From NCBI RefSeq assembly GCF_025200715.1, contig NZ_CP104143.1, positions 4,074,476 through 4,138,475 on the forward strand: 64,000 nt of DNA, read 5' to 3'. Both the position numbers and the translations under genes were made by a program. Source of the stretch: Rhizobium sullae. GTDB lineage: Bacteria; Pseudomonadota; Alphaproteobacteria; Rhizobiales; Rhizobiaceae. Each line of letters starts with the position of its first letter. The stretch's first letter is position 1. Below, in pieces: positions 36,799-45,393 of this stretch. A model generated the notes under the pieces. It ran no database searches. It was not told where the DNA came from and was given only the letters and a program-made list of their open reading frames with translations.

Positions 36799-37596
36799 TC
36801 AGGAGACCAATGTCGCAATAATGCCGCGCAAAGCCTCGGCAGAGGGGATGGAGCCGCGCGCTTCACTCGCAGGCGAAAGCGGCCCGACGCGGATCGAATG
36901 GCCGCCAAGCCGGTTGACCGTGCGAAACATCGCTTCGTCGGTCACGTCATCTCCGATTGCAATGGCGCGTCTGCCGGCAAAGACCGGCTGTGCGAGAAAG
37001 GCTTCGACCGCATGGCCCTTGTCGGCGCTGGCGGGACGAATTTCGATGACCATTTTGCCGTGCTGGATCGTCCAGTTCGGTCCTGCTCGGCTAAGCGCCT
37101 GTTCCATCAATGGTTCGAGTTCGAGCTCCCTCTCTGGCGCAAGCCGATAATGTGCGGCGACTGCCGCTCCCTTATCCTCGATCAGAACGCCCGCCCAACC
37201 TGCAGTCTCGGCGGTGAGATCCTCCTTCAGCCGCTCGAATTCCGCTGTTACTTCGGCTTTGCGCACGCGTCCGTCCGGGTCCCGCCGCTCGGCGCCGTGA
37301 AGCCCAGCGATCGGAAAGTGAAACGGCGAAAAAAGCTGGTCGGCATAATCAAGCCGCCGGCCGGTCACGAGGGCTAGTGCACCCTCGAGCCTTGTCGACA
37401 AGGTGTCGAGATTTGCAGGCAGCGACGGCGGAACGACTATGTCGTCCGGCGTTTCGGCTAGCTCGAGCAAGGTCCCGTCAATATCAAGGAAGAGAGCCCA
37501 TTTTTCCGGCTCGGCGGAGAGCATAGCGAGAATAGAATCTTTCCCTGAAGCCGTATCCGGTTTCGAGGCGCTGAGAGACTGCTTCTGGTATGACAT
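36799..37596 (-). CDS. otsB: Trehalose-phosphatase
   Basis: A 265-residue HAD-superfamily phosphatase that converts trehalose-6-phosphate to trehalose. The nucleophile motif is LFLDIDGTLLELA, motif II is LVTGR, and AIGDDVTDEAMF carries the metal-binding acids. It is upstream of otsA, completing the two-step pathway. Confidence 0.94.
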   Translation of the reverse strand: MSYQKQSLSASKPDTASGKDSILAMLSAEPEKWALFLDIDGTLLELAETPDDIVVPPSLPANLDTLSTRLEGALALVTGRRLDYADQLFSPFHFPIAGLHGAERRDPDGRVRKAEVTAEFERLKEDLTAETAGWAGVLIEDKGAAVAAHYRLAPERELELEPLMEQALSRAGPNWTIQHGKMVIEIRPASADKGHAVEAFLAQPVFAGRRAIAIGDDVTDEAMFRTVNRLGGHSIRVGPLSPASEARGSIPSAEALRGIIATLVS

Positions 37597-37633
37597 GAGG
37601 CTCTATCTATGTCAGGCCCCGCTTCAGGCAACC

Positions 37634-38035
37634 CTAGCTTTCCGTTTCGAAACGCGGCAGGCCTTCGATATTGGCGGTCCAGGGTAGAGCGGAGCGGCAC
37701 CAGATCTGCTTGCGCGGCCGCAGCTCGGCCCGCTGATCGATCGTGCCGACGCGGATGCCGACGAAGGCGTTGTCCTCTCCCATGCGATAGAGATGCGAAC
37801 CGCAATCCGGGCAGAAGAATTGCCGGCTGCGCGCGCCACTTTCGCCATGCTTGACATAGATTTTCGGCGTGCTGCGGAGAAGCCGGAAGTCCTCCTGCCG
37901 CGCAACCGCGCTGACGCGATAAGCCGTCCCTGTCAGCCGCTGGCAATCCGTGCAATGACAGATGATGACGCGCTCCGGATCGATCTCGGCCTCATAGGCA
38001 ACCGCGCCGCAATGGCATCCACCGGTAACGTGCAT
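37634..38035 (-). CDS. GFA family zinc protein
   Basis: A 133-residue protein with the GFA/CENP-V zinc sites: GGCHCGAVAYEAE, CHCTDCQRLTG and FFCPDCGSHLYR. The family is named after glutathione-dependent formaldehyde activation but most members have unknown roles. ATG 38035 opens the domain directly; the longer frame overlaps the neighbouring peptidase gene. A second GFA gene is at 50601. Confidence 0.88.
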   Translation of the reverse strand: MHVTGGCHCGAVAYEAEIDPERVIICHCTDCQRLTGTAYRVSAVARQEDFRLLRSTPKIYVKHGESGARSRQFFCPDCGSHLYRMGEDNAFVGIRVGTIDQRAELRPRKQIWCRSALPWTANIEGLPRFETES

Positions 38036-38042
38036 CGGCTCC

Positions 38043-39536
38043 TCAATCCGCCAGCTGCGTCGCCGGATGCTGGCCATAGAAGGCCTTGGCATCGGCGGTG
38101 AAGGCGGCCCGCGCTTCCACGTTGGTGTAGAACATATGGCCGCCGCGATAGACGTCCAGGCTTACACGGCCTCGGGTGAGGCTTTCAGGCAGATGATCCA
38201 CGACATAGCGGCTAACGCCATAGGGCGTGACGATATCGCTGTAACCATGTGCGATCAGCAAATGAAAGCTTGGATTGGAACCCAGCAATTCGCGGATGTC
38301 GTCCGTTATGCTCGCCTGCAACCGCGATCCGCCGCCGCGTCCACCCCCCCATTCCCACTGACGGCTGACGTCGCTTTCGAGCAGCGCATAGGTCATCTCG
38401 GTTTTGAAGCCGAGTTCGTTGCGCGCGTAATCGGCAAAAGCGCCCCCATAAGCGCGCGTGAAGCCGTCGAGGACCGCATCGTCACCACGATCGGAGTCTG
38501 ACTCCGGATAAGGGTCCAGCGTTGCGAACGAAGCATCATAGGGGCTCATCACCTCGCCTAGCGACCTGGCGGAATTCTTGGCAAAGGCGTTGCCCAGGAA
38601 GCCGCGGTTGCGGGTGACGACGTCTTCGGGAATGCCGGACATCGCCGAGACCTTGCCATAGAATGCTTTCGCAGCGTCCCCCACCGGCGCCGGGCCGGCC
38701 AGGGTCGTCAGATATTCGCCGAGCGCGAACTTCTCCGCGTCCTGCTGCGTCTTCTCGTCGAAGGTCTTGCGGCGTTCGGCTTCAGCGGCGGCGAGCGACG
38801 GGAACTCGAGAGCAGCCCCAAGTGCAAACCGGTCTGCATTGAACATCAACTGGCCCTCTAGCAACGGCGAGAGCATGATCGCGCCGGAGACGATGACGCC
38901 CTGGCTTTGCCGAAGGGCTGCAGCGACCTTCGCCGCTCGGAAACCGCCATAGCTTTCGCCGAGAAGATATTTTGGTGAGCCTGAGCGATTGTTATGCGCG
39001 ACATAAAGCGCGATCGCCTTTGCGATGCTCTGCGCATCGGCGCTGACGTTGTAGTAATTCGATGCGTCGTCGGCTCTCGCTGTGCGGCTCCATCCCGTGC
39101 CGATCGGATCGATCAGCACGAGATCGGTAAAATCGAGCCAGCTCTGTGGGTTATCGACGAGCTTCGCGTTTGCGCCGTCCCGGGCCTGCGGGCCGAAATC
39201 CAATATGCGCGGCCCTACGAGCCCAAGATGCAGGAATGCGGAGGCAGCACCCGGACCACCATTGAACGCGAAGGTGATGGGCCGGTCGGCTACACCCTCC
39301 TTGGCGGTATAGGCGGTGTAGAATATCGCGCCTGTCCGCGAGCCGTCCTGACCGAAGAGATCGAGCGTGCCCGCCGTCGCCGTATAGGCCAGCCTGCGGC
39401 CGCCGATGTTTCGCTCATGCTGGGTCACGGAATCGGGCGGCAACAGCTTCAACACGCCGGGCCGCTCCTGGGCATTCGAGATAGCAGGTGCGGCAAGAGC
39501 CAGCAGGGCGAACAGGATGGCAGATCGGAAGGACAC
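38043..39536 (-). CDS. S10 family peptidase (serine carboxypeptidase-like), secreted
   Basis: A 497-residue protein with a signal peptide (SAILFALLALAAPAISNA). The nucleophile motif is LLGESYGGFRA, the oxyanion region is FNGGPGAASAFLH, and the histidine lies near the end in YRGGHMFY. This is the bacterial S10 layout, expected in the periplasm. It may share a transcript with the GFA gene, which starts 8 bp downstream. Confidence 0.88.
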   Translation of the reverse strand: MSFRSAILFALLALAAPAISNAQERPGVLKLLPPDSVTQHERNIGGRRLAYTATAGTLDLFGQDGSRTGAIFYTAYTAKEGVADRPITFAFNGGPGAASAFLHLGLVGPRILDFGPQARDGANAKLVDNPQSWLDFTDLVLIDPIGTGWSRTARADDASNYYNVSADAQSIAKAIALYVAHNNRSGSPKYLLGESYGGFRAAKVAAALRQSQGVIVSGAIMLSPLLEGQLMFNADRFALGAALEFPSLAAAEAERRKTFDEKTQQDAEKFALGEYLTTLAGPAPVGDAAKAFYGKVSAMSGIPEDVVTRNRGFLGNAFAKNSARSLGEVMSPYDASFATLDPYPESDSDRGDDAVLDGFTRAYGGAFADYARNELGFKTEMTYALLESDVSRQWEWGGGRGGGSRLQASITDDIRELLGSNPSFHLLIAHGYSDIVTPYGVSRYVVDHLPESLTRGRVSLDVYRGGHMFYTNVEARAAFTADAKAFYGQHPATQLAD

Positions 39537-39635
39537 TCTTTCCTCCTGGGCGATGGAACACGATCAGCGGCAGCGTAACATCTGCGATCCCAGAGAGGTA
39601 TCAAGAGATGGTGATATGCAGGTGAGGAGGGGCGC

Positions 39636-40925
39636 TTACGTCTTCTGGATCGTCTGCGCATTGACGTACAGTGCACGTCCGGCATTCCAGCCGCTGATCG
39701 CGGCTCCAAGTCCGAGCAGAACGAAGAGTATCGCGGACCAGGCATAACCTCCCGTGGCGCCGCGAATGAGCCCGACGATCAGCGGGCCGACAGCGGCCAG
39801 CAGATAGCCGACGCATTGTGCCATGCCGGATAGGTGAGCTGCGACATGCGCATCGCGCGAGCGCAGCACGATCGTCGTCATTGCGACTGCAATCAGGCCG
39901 CCTTGTCCTATCCCCTGCAGCGCCGCCCAAAGCCAGACCGTCGAAAGCGGCGCGAAGAGCAAGCCGAGCAGGGCTACCACGGCAATGATACAAAGCGACG
40001 CATTGATCAGCCGCTGGTCCTTGCCGCGCACGGCAATCTGCGGCGTCACGAGGCAAGCAGCAGCCTGCACCACGACTGACACCGAAACGATGGCGCCGGC
40101 AGTCACGCCGTCGAGTCCGCGCTCGCGAAGGATCGGCGCGAGCCAGCCGAAGACGCAATAGGCCAGCGCTGATTGAAGGCCCATGAAAAGCGTGACCTGC
40201 CAGGCAAGCCGGTCGCGCCAAAGCCCATCGACTCTGAAGCCGCTCCGGCGCGGCCGAGCCGGAATCCCGAGAACCTGGGGAAGCCAGATCAGAGCGACGA
40301 CGAAGGCGGGCAATGCCCAGGCGGCAAGAGCGCCCTCCAGCGATCCGTCGAGCGTATGCTCGATCGGCAGCGTGAAACCGGCAGCACTCGCCGCGCCGGC
40401 GCAAAGCGCCATCGTGTAGCCGCCGGTCATCAGCGCGGTGCGGTCGGCGAAGTCGCGCTTGACCAGGCCGGGAAGCAGGACGTTTCCGATGGCGATACAA
40501 GCACCAGCGAGTGCTGTTCCGAGAAAGAGAAGCGGAACAGAGGATAGCCCGCGCATGGCCGTGCCGAGCGCCAGCAGCAACAGCACGCCGAGGAGCGTTC
40601 GCTCGGCACCCATGCGCTGTGCCAGCTTTGGCGCGAGCGGCGAAAAGACACCCAGGCAAACGATGGGAAGCGTGGTCAACAGGCTCGCGCCGAGAGCCGA
40701 AAGGCCGAGACCTGAGCGAATTTCCGGCAGCAGCGCCGATGCGCTGGAAAAGACCGGGCGAAGGTTAAAGGCAATGAGCAACAGACTGACGCCGAGAATG
40801 ATGCGGCTTGCCGCTGTCGACTGTGCAGGCGCTTCCGGTGCGGGAATGCTGTCCGCCTCGGCATCGATCAACTGCTCGTCGATGGCATCGAGAGCCTCGG
40901 CTGTATCAGAAATGGAGGTGGTCAT
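39636..40925 (-). CDS. CynX/NimT family MFS transporter
   Basis: A 429-residue membrane protein with about 12 helices, of the cyanate/nitroimidazole MFS subgroup (SALGASLLTTLPIVCLGVFS near helix 2). Its start overlaps the stop codon of the GntR gene upstream (4 bp), so both are co-translated and the regulator probably controls its uptake or efflux function. Substrate is unknown. Confidence 0.87.
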   Translation of the reverse strand: MTTSISDTAEALDAIDEQLIDAEADSIPAPEAPAQSTAASRIILGVSLLLIAFNLRPVFSSASALLPEIRSGLGLSALGASLLTTLPIVCLGVFSPLAPKLAQRMGAERTLLGVLLLLALGTAMRGLSSVPLLFLGTALAGACIAIGNVLLPGLVKRDFADRTALMTGGYTMALCAGAASAAGFTLPIEHTLDGSLEGALAAWALPAFVVALIWLPQVLGIPARPRRSGFRVDGLWRDRLAWQVTLFMGLQSALAYCVFGWLAPILRERGLDGVTAGAIVSVSVVVQAAACLVTPQIAVRGKDQRLINASLCIIAVVALLGLLFAPLSTVWLWAALQGIGQGGLIAVAMTTIVLRSRDAHVAAHLSGMAQCVGYLLAAVGPLIVGLIRGATGGYAWSAILFVLLGLGAAISGWNAGRALYVNAQTIQKT

Positions 40926-41599
40926 GAAAGAATCATCCGTTCAAGGGCGGCGATGACCGGCTGCATGAAGCGGCGCACGGCGGCGTCAGCTTTCGCGGGG
41001 CGTCCGGTCTCGATGGCATCGATGATACTGACGTGCGCCTGCATGTCGGGTTCGGGAATATCCTGCCCGAGCGTTGCCTCGATGGTTTCGGCGATCGAAG
41101 CCGAGAAGAAGTCATAGATCTCGATCATCGCGCGGTTGCCCGAGGCTGCGATGATCGCCTTGTGAAAGGTAAGATCGCGCTCGATAAAAGCCGCCTTGTC
41201 GCCGCCTTCGTAATTGCCGCGCTCGGCCAGAAGGTCGCGCAGCCGAGTGATGATTTCCGGCGTCTGCCGCAGCGAAGCGAGGCGGGCCGCCTCGACATCC
41301 AGGGCGCAACGCGCTTCGAATTGGTCGCGCAGGCTTGCGCGTCGGGCCATCGTCAGCGGCCGAGTCGCATCCATTGTCGAAAGGACGTAGGTTCCGGAGC
41401 CCTGCCGCGTTTCGAGCAGGCCCTGAGAGACAAGCACGCGCACGGCCTCACGGATCGTGCCCCTGCTGACTGCCAGCGCGGCGGAAAGTGCCGCCTCGTT
41501 CGGCAGCTTGTCGCCGACGCTCCATCGCTTCGCGAGGATCTCGCCGCGGATTGCTTCAATCGCGGTCTCGGCCAAGTTTGTTCTGTTGAGCGGCTGCAT
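40922..41599 (-). CDS. FadR-type GntR family transcriptional regulator (FCD domain)
   Basis: A 225-residue regulator: N-terminal winged HTH (LPNEAALSAALAVSRGTIRE) and a C-terminal helical FCD ligand domain with metal-binding-type histidines. It is first in an operon with the CynX/NimT transporter. A 41-bp perfect palindrome abuts the ATG and leaves no Shine-Dalgarno site, so the transcript may be leaderless. Confidence 0.9.
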   Translation of the reverse strand: MQPLNRTNLAETAIEAIRGEILAKRWSVGDKLPNEAALSAALAVSRGTIREAVRVLVSQGLLETRQGSGTYVLSTMDATRPLTMARRASLRDQFEARCALDVEAARLASLRQTPEIITRLRDLLAERGNYEGGDKAAFIERDLTFHKAIIAASGNRAMIEIYDFFSASIAETIEATLGQDIPEPDMQAHVSIIDAIETGRPAKADAAVRRFMQPVIAALERMILS

Positions 41600-41640
41600 G
41601 GCATATTCATAAAGTCATCAGATGACTTTATGAATATGCC
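41600..41640. promoter_or_regulatory. 41-bp palindrome directly before the GntR start codon
   Basis: The arms (starting GGCATATTCATAAAGTCATC) are perfect 20-bp inverted copies around one central base. The inner core TCATCAGATGA is of the kind bound by FadR-type GntR proteins. As RNA it would form a 20-bp stem adjoining the AUG. It most likely serves as the autoregulatory operator overlapping the promoter. Confidence 0.8.
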
Positions 41641-41670
41641 AGTGCCTCGGCGCCTGTCAAAGAAAATCTG

Positions 41671-41700
41671 CAAAATAAAAAGGGCCGCCTCAGCGACCCT
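41671..41700 (-). terminator. Rho-independent terminator after the 23-codon ORF
   Basis: On the minus strand AGGGTCGC and GCGGCCCT form an 8-bp stem with a 4-base loop, followed by TTTTTATTTTG. It lies between the 23-codon ORF and the GntR gene. Bases 41682-41690 can instead pair perfectly (9 bp) with 41739-41747, which would prevent the terminator stem. Confidence 0.7.
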
Positions 41701-41761
41701 TTCCATGAGTTTGGCCTGTTAACTGGCCTGGACCGTCAAGGCGGCCCCAGGAAGGCGGGGA

Positions 41762-41833
41762 TTAGAGCGAGGGCTGCCTCGCTTTCGTCACCTCTCCCAT
41801 GCCCGTTACGAGGTCCGAAATCTCATTAGACAT
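41762..41833 (-). CDS. Putative 23-residue peptide (leader peptide or small protein)
   Basis: ATG 41833 lies 5 bp after a strong AAGGAAGGTG site and opens a 23-codon frame (MSNEISDLVTGMGEV at the start, QPSL at the end) with stop TAA. The ribosome-binding site is better than those of most neighbours. A hairpin (41766-41783) overlaps its last codons and a terminator follows 60 bp on. There is no run of one amino-acid codon as in classic attenuators. I know no homologue. Confidence 0.45.
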   Translation of the reverse strand: MSNEISDLVTGMGEVTKARQPSL

Positions 41834-42120
41834 TGGATCACCTTCCTTTCGTTCTGTTGCTGATGATTAAAAGGTAAGGAAAAATTTCGATGATGCAAGG
41901 GAAATTCTTGCGATGACCGCCGTGACGTAGCCGAGAGGCAATGTGTTCACAAACGAAGAAACGTGATCGCCGAATGTGATCGCCTGCAGTGTTTCCAACC
42001 CGCATGCCGCCTTAAAAAATTGCAATCGTTAAGTTTTTATTCACCATCGCGCTCGACAATCGATCGGGCATTTCCAATCAGTCCCGTTGCTGAGACGGCG
42101 GGTTCCGGAGTCAGAAAAGC

Positions 42121-42930
42121 ATGTGTCGCTGGGCAGCCTATCGTGGAGACCCCCTCTATCTCGAGGAACTGGTGTCCTCTCCCGCCCATTCACTCATCGA
42201 ACAATCCCATTGCGCCACCCGCGCCAAGACCGCAACGAACGGCGACGGCTTCGGTATTGCCTGGTATGGCGACCGGCCGGAGCCGGGCCGCTATCGCGAC
42301 ATCCTTCCCGCATGGTCCGACTGCAATCTGAAGAGCCTGGCACGGCAAATCCGCTCGTCGCTTTTCCTGGCCCATGTTCGAGCAGCCACAGGAGGCGGCA
42401 CACGGCGCGATAATTGCCATCCCTTCACGCACGAGAATTGGTCTTTCATGCACAACGGCCAGATCGGCGGCTTCGAGCGCCTGCGCCGTGCCATGGAGGC
42501 GATGCTCGATGACGAGCTCTTCAATGTTCGCAGTGGCACGACTGACTCCGAGCTGATGTTCCTGCTCGCTTTGCAATTCGGTCTGCGCCAGGCGCCGCTC
42601 GTTGCGATGGCGGAAATGGTGAGCTTCGTCGAAGGGCTTGCTGAAAACATCCTGGGCCGAGCCCATCTGCGTTTCACCGCCGCGTTTTCCGACGGACGGT
42701 CGCTGTACGGAATTCGTTATGCAACCGATCGAAGGGCGCCGACACTTTACGCCTCACCGATGCGCCAGGGACATTGCCTTGTTTCCGAGCCGTTGAACGA
42801 CGACATCGATGCCTGGACCGAAATACCGGACGGTAGCGCAGTTACGATTGGCGAGAACGGCATCGAGGTCGCCGCCTTCAAGCCGGAAAAGTGCAGCGGC
42901 GTCGTGGCGGATATCGCTATTTCTGCCTGA
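42121..42930 (+). CDS. Class II glutamine amidotransferase (YafJ type)
   Basis: A 269-residue Ntn-fold amidotransferase domain protein. The catalytic cysteine is residue 2 (MCRWAAYRG), exposed after methionine removal; GFGIAWYG, HVRAATGG, CHPFTHENWSFMHNG and TDSELMFLL are the family blocks. There is no synthase domain, so the acceptor is unknown. Its 3' end overlaps coaBC by 14 bp (convergent). Confidence 0.9.
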   Translation: MCRWAAYRGDPLYLEELVSSPAHSLIEQSHCATRAKTATNGDGFGIAWYGDRPEPGRYRDILPAWSDCNLKSLARQIRSSLFLAHVRAATGGGTRRDNCHPFTHENWSFMHNGQIGGFERLRRAMEAMLDDELFNVRSGTTDSELMFLLALQFGLRQAPLVAMAEMVSFVEGLAENILGRAHLRFTAAFSDGRSLYGIRYATDRRAPTLYASPMRQGHCLVSEPLNDDIDAWTEIPDGSAVTIGENGIEVAAFKPEKCSGVVADIAISA

Positions 42931-44128
42931 AGCGCTCGGCAATCAGCGCCGCCAGCTTTTCCGCAACCTCTTCCTTGGCGAGATCGGGCCATTTCTCGAC
43001 ACCGCTTCGGCTGACCAGCTTCACGCTGTTGCGCGTGCCGCCCATGATGCCCGTCGCCGCAGAAACGTCGTTGGCAACGATCAGGTCGGCGCCCTTGCGC
43101 TCGAGCTTGGCCTTGGCGTTGCTTTCCACATCCTGCGTCTCGGCGGCAAAGCCGATCACCAGCTTTGGTCGCATCGTGTGGTGGCCGACGGTCTTAAGGA
43201 TGTCCGGGTTTTCGGTGAGAGACAGCGTCGGGATGGACTCGCCCGGATGCTTCTTGATCTTCTGATCGGCGGCAGAGGCCACGCGCCAGTCGGCCACGGC
43301 CGCCACCATGACGGCAATATCGGCCGGCAGCGCCGCGAGCACCGCATCGCGCATTTCTTCGGCGCGCTCGACATGAATCGTCCTGACGCTGACGGGATCG
43401 GCAATCGCCACTGGTCCGGAGACGAGCGTCACATCCGCGCCGAGCCTCGCAAGTGCTGCGGCAATCGCGTGCCCTTGCCTGCCGGAGGAGCGATTGGCGA
43501 TGTAGCGGACCGGGTCGATTGGCTCGTGGGTCGGTCCCGAGGTAACGATCGCCCTGCGCCCTGCAAGCGGCTTCGGTCCATCGTCAAGCAGCGCTTCCGC
43601 GGCGGCTACGATCTCCAGCGGTTCAGCCATGCGGCCGGTGCCGATCTCGTTGCCCTCTGCCATCTCGCCCGCCATCGGCCCGACGAAATGGATTCCATCA
43701 CTTTTCAGGATGTCGAAATTCCGCTTCGTCGCCGCGTGCGACCACATCTTCGGGTTCATCGCCGGCGCGGCAAGGACCGGCCTGTCCGTCGCGAGCAAAA
43801 CGGTCGAGGCCAGATCGTCCGCGAAACCGTTTGCCATCTTGGCCATCAGATCGGCCGTCGCCGGCGCGATGACAATGAGGTCGCAGTCGCGGGCAAGCCG
43901 GATATGGCCGACATCCTGCTCGTCCTGCCGCGAAAAGAGATCGGTGAACACGTGGTCTGCAGCAAGCGCACCGACGGCAAGCGGCGTCACGAATTCCTGC
44001 GCGCCCTTCGTCATCACCGGACGTACCGAGGTCCCGCGCTCGCGCAGGCGCCGGATCAGGTCGAGGCTCTTATAGGCCGCGATACCGCCTGAAATGATAA
44101 GCAGGATGCGTTTGCCGCTGAGAGCCAT
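42917..44128 (-). CDS. coaBC: Bifunctional phosphopantothenoylcysteine decarboxylase/synthase
   Basis: A 403-residue fused enzyme for two steps of coenzyme A synthesis. The N-terminal CoaC flavoprotein part has ISGGIAAYKSLDLIRRL and PAMNPKMW; the C-terminal CoaB part starts near TSGPTHEPIDPVRYIAN with RSSGRQGHAIA and ends with the CTP-binding region. Length is normal and it appears monocistronic. Confidence 0.95.
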   Translation of the reverse strand: MALSGKRILLIISGGIAAYKSLDLIRRLRERGTSVRPVMTKGAQEFVTPLAVGALAADHVFTDLFSRQDEQDVGHIRLARDCDLIVIAPATADLMAKMANGFADDLASTVLLATDRPVLAAPAMNPKMWSHAATKRNFDILKSDGIHFVGPMAGEMAEGNEIGTGRMAEPLEIVAAAEALLDDGPKPLAGRRAIVTSGPTHEPIDPVRYIANRSSGRQGHAIAAALARLGADVTLVSGPVAIADPVSVRTIHVERAEEMRDAVLAALPADIAVMVAAVADWRVASAADQKIKKHPGESIPTLSLTENPDILKTVGHHTMRPKLVIGFAAETQDVESNAKAKLERKGADLIVANDVSAATGIMGGTRNSVKLVSRSGVEKWPDLAKEEVAEKLAALIAERFRQK

Positions 44129-44205
44129 GGCCTTCTACCCGTCGCCTTGTTGACCACTGCCGACCCTAAGCCTTTGGCGGATAACATGCAATCATCACGG
44201 CGCGC

Positions 44206-45123
44206 CTAAGCTCTCCGGCCATTCGGAGTGAAGATCGCGATCGCAAGTCCGACGCCCGCGAGTTGGAGAATGGAGCCGCCTGCTTCCGCGAGCGTCGGCA
44301 GGCGTTGCTCGAAGAGGAAGCCGAAGATCAGTCCAAAGATCGTTTCGGCAACGATCAACTGCGCGGCAAGCGCAAGCGGCAGCCGCTTCGAAGCGATCAT
44401 CCAGAGCAGCGTCGCCAACCACGCTCCGGCGAGCCCCATGATGAGCGACCAGAGAATGAATCGTAAAAGCTCGGCGCCTGTGAAGACGATGTCCGTGCCG
44501 ATCGAAGTGAATGGGATGAGCACGAGGCTGCCGATACCTGCGCCGATACCCTGAAGGCCTGTCCATTGCAGGATATCCGGCGCCTCCGGCGACTGCATTG
44601 CCGCCGTGCTCGCAAGTCCGTAAATGACCCACAATGCAAGACCGATCAGCGTTGAGCCGATACCCAGGATGATCGCTGCCTCATCGCCGGAAGGCGTGGC
44701 GGAAAAGATCGAGACATTCACCCAACCGATGCCCGCTGCAATCAAGAGCAGCGGCAGGGCGAGCATCTGCCAGGCAACGGAGCGGTCGCGAAAATTCGCA
44801 ATGATCGCGAGAATCACCGGCATGGTCCCGATGACGAGCGGCGGAATGGCAGCGCCTACAAGCCGAACGGCATAGGCGACGCTGACGAAATAGCCGACAT
44901 AACCGACACCGCCGAGAAGCAGTGCGGTGACTGCAAGCCGAGGCTTTATGTTCCTCGGCCGGAAGCGTGGATTGACCATCAGAACCACGCTCGCCACGGC
45001 AAAGAGCCCGTAGCGCGCGATTGTCAGGTCCATCGTGTTGAATGGCGCAATGGCGCGGGGCACGACGAAAGTCAGTCCCCACAAAGCGCATGTGGCGAGG
45101 CCGCAAAGGACACCGATGAGCAT
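44206..45123 (-). CDS. EamA/DMT superfamily transporter
   Basis: A 305-residue membrane protein with two EamA repeats (LCGLATCALWGLTFVVPRAI at the start) and about ten helices. Substrate is unknown; it shares only the family with the transporter at 24145. A 270-bp upstream region holds an inverted repeat but no gene. Confidence 0.87.
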   Translation of the reverse strand: MLIGVLCGLATCALWGLTFVVPRAIAPFNTMDLTIARYGLFAVASVVLMVNPRFRPRNIKPRLAVTALLLGGVGYVGYFVSVAYAVRLVGAAIPPLVIGTMPVILAIIANFRDRSVAWQMLALPLLLIAAGIGWVNVSIFSATPSGDEAAIILGIGSTLIGLALWVIYGLASTAAMQSPEAPDILQWTGLQGIGAGIGSLVLIPFTSIGTDIVFTGAELLRFILWSLIMGLAGAWLATLLWMIASKRLPLALAAQLIVAETIFGLIFGFLFEQRLPTLAEAGGSILQLAGVGLAIAIFTPNGRRA

Positions 45124-45279
45124 GGTTCACCTGAGGGTCGAGGGTGCCCGAAAAGCAAAAAGGAAGCTCGAGTGATATGCGGGATAACCATCCGAGACAA
45201 GTCTCAGCCGCGACATCTGTTTTCCAGCCTTGATCGCTGGAAGAGGCCAACAGGAAGGGGTATTTCGGATTGGAAAGTT

Positions 45280-45316
45280 GCATGAATCCATTGGTGATAG
45301 CCGAGGATTCATGCAG
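45280..45316. promoter_or_regulatory. Inverted repeat upstream of the DMT transporter
   Basis: TGCATGAATCC (45280-45290) and GGATTCATGCA (45306-45316) are a perfect 11-bp inverted repeat with a 15-bp spacer, 157 bp before the transporter start. There is no T-run, so an operator is more likely than a terminator. The cognate regulator is not apparent. Confidence 0.5.
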
Positions 45317-45393
45317 CTGTTGATAGGTCGATGTGCATTCAAAAGCGTTCGCGATAACGCTGGTGGTTTGGGTGGCAGATAATCGCGCTGCGG

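Noticed and set aside
41963..41984. Two GTGATCGCC direct repeats as an iteron or CRISPR-like element
   Set aside because: Only two 9-bp copies, 13 bp apart, with no further units; too little to support any element.
42809..44092. Forward ORF of 427 codons
   Set aside because: Antisense to coaBC, which has all its motifs.
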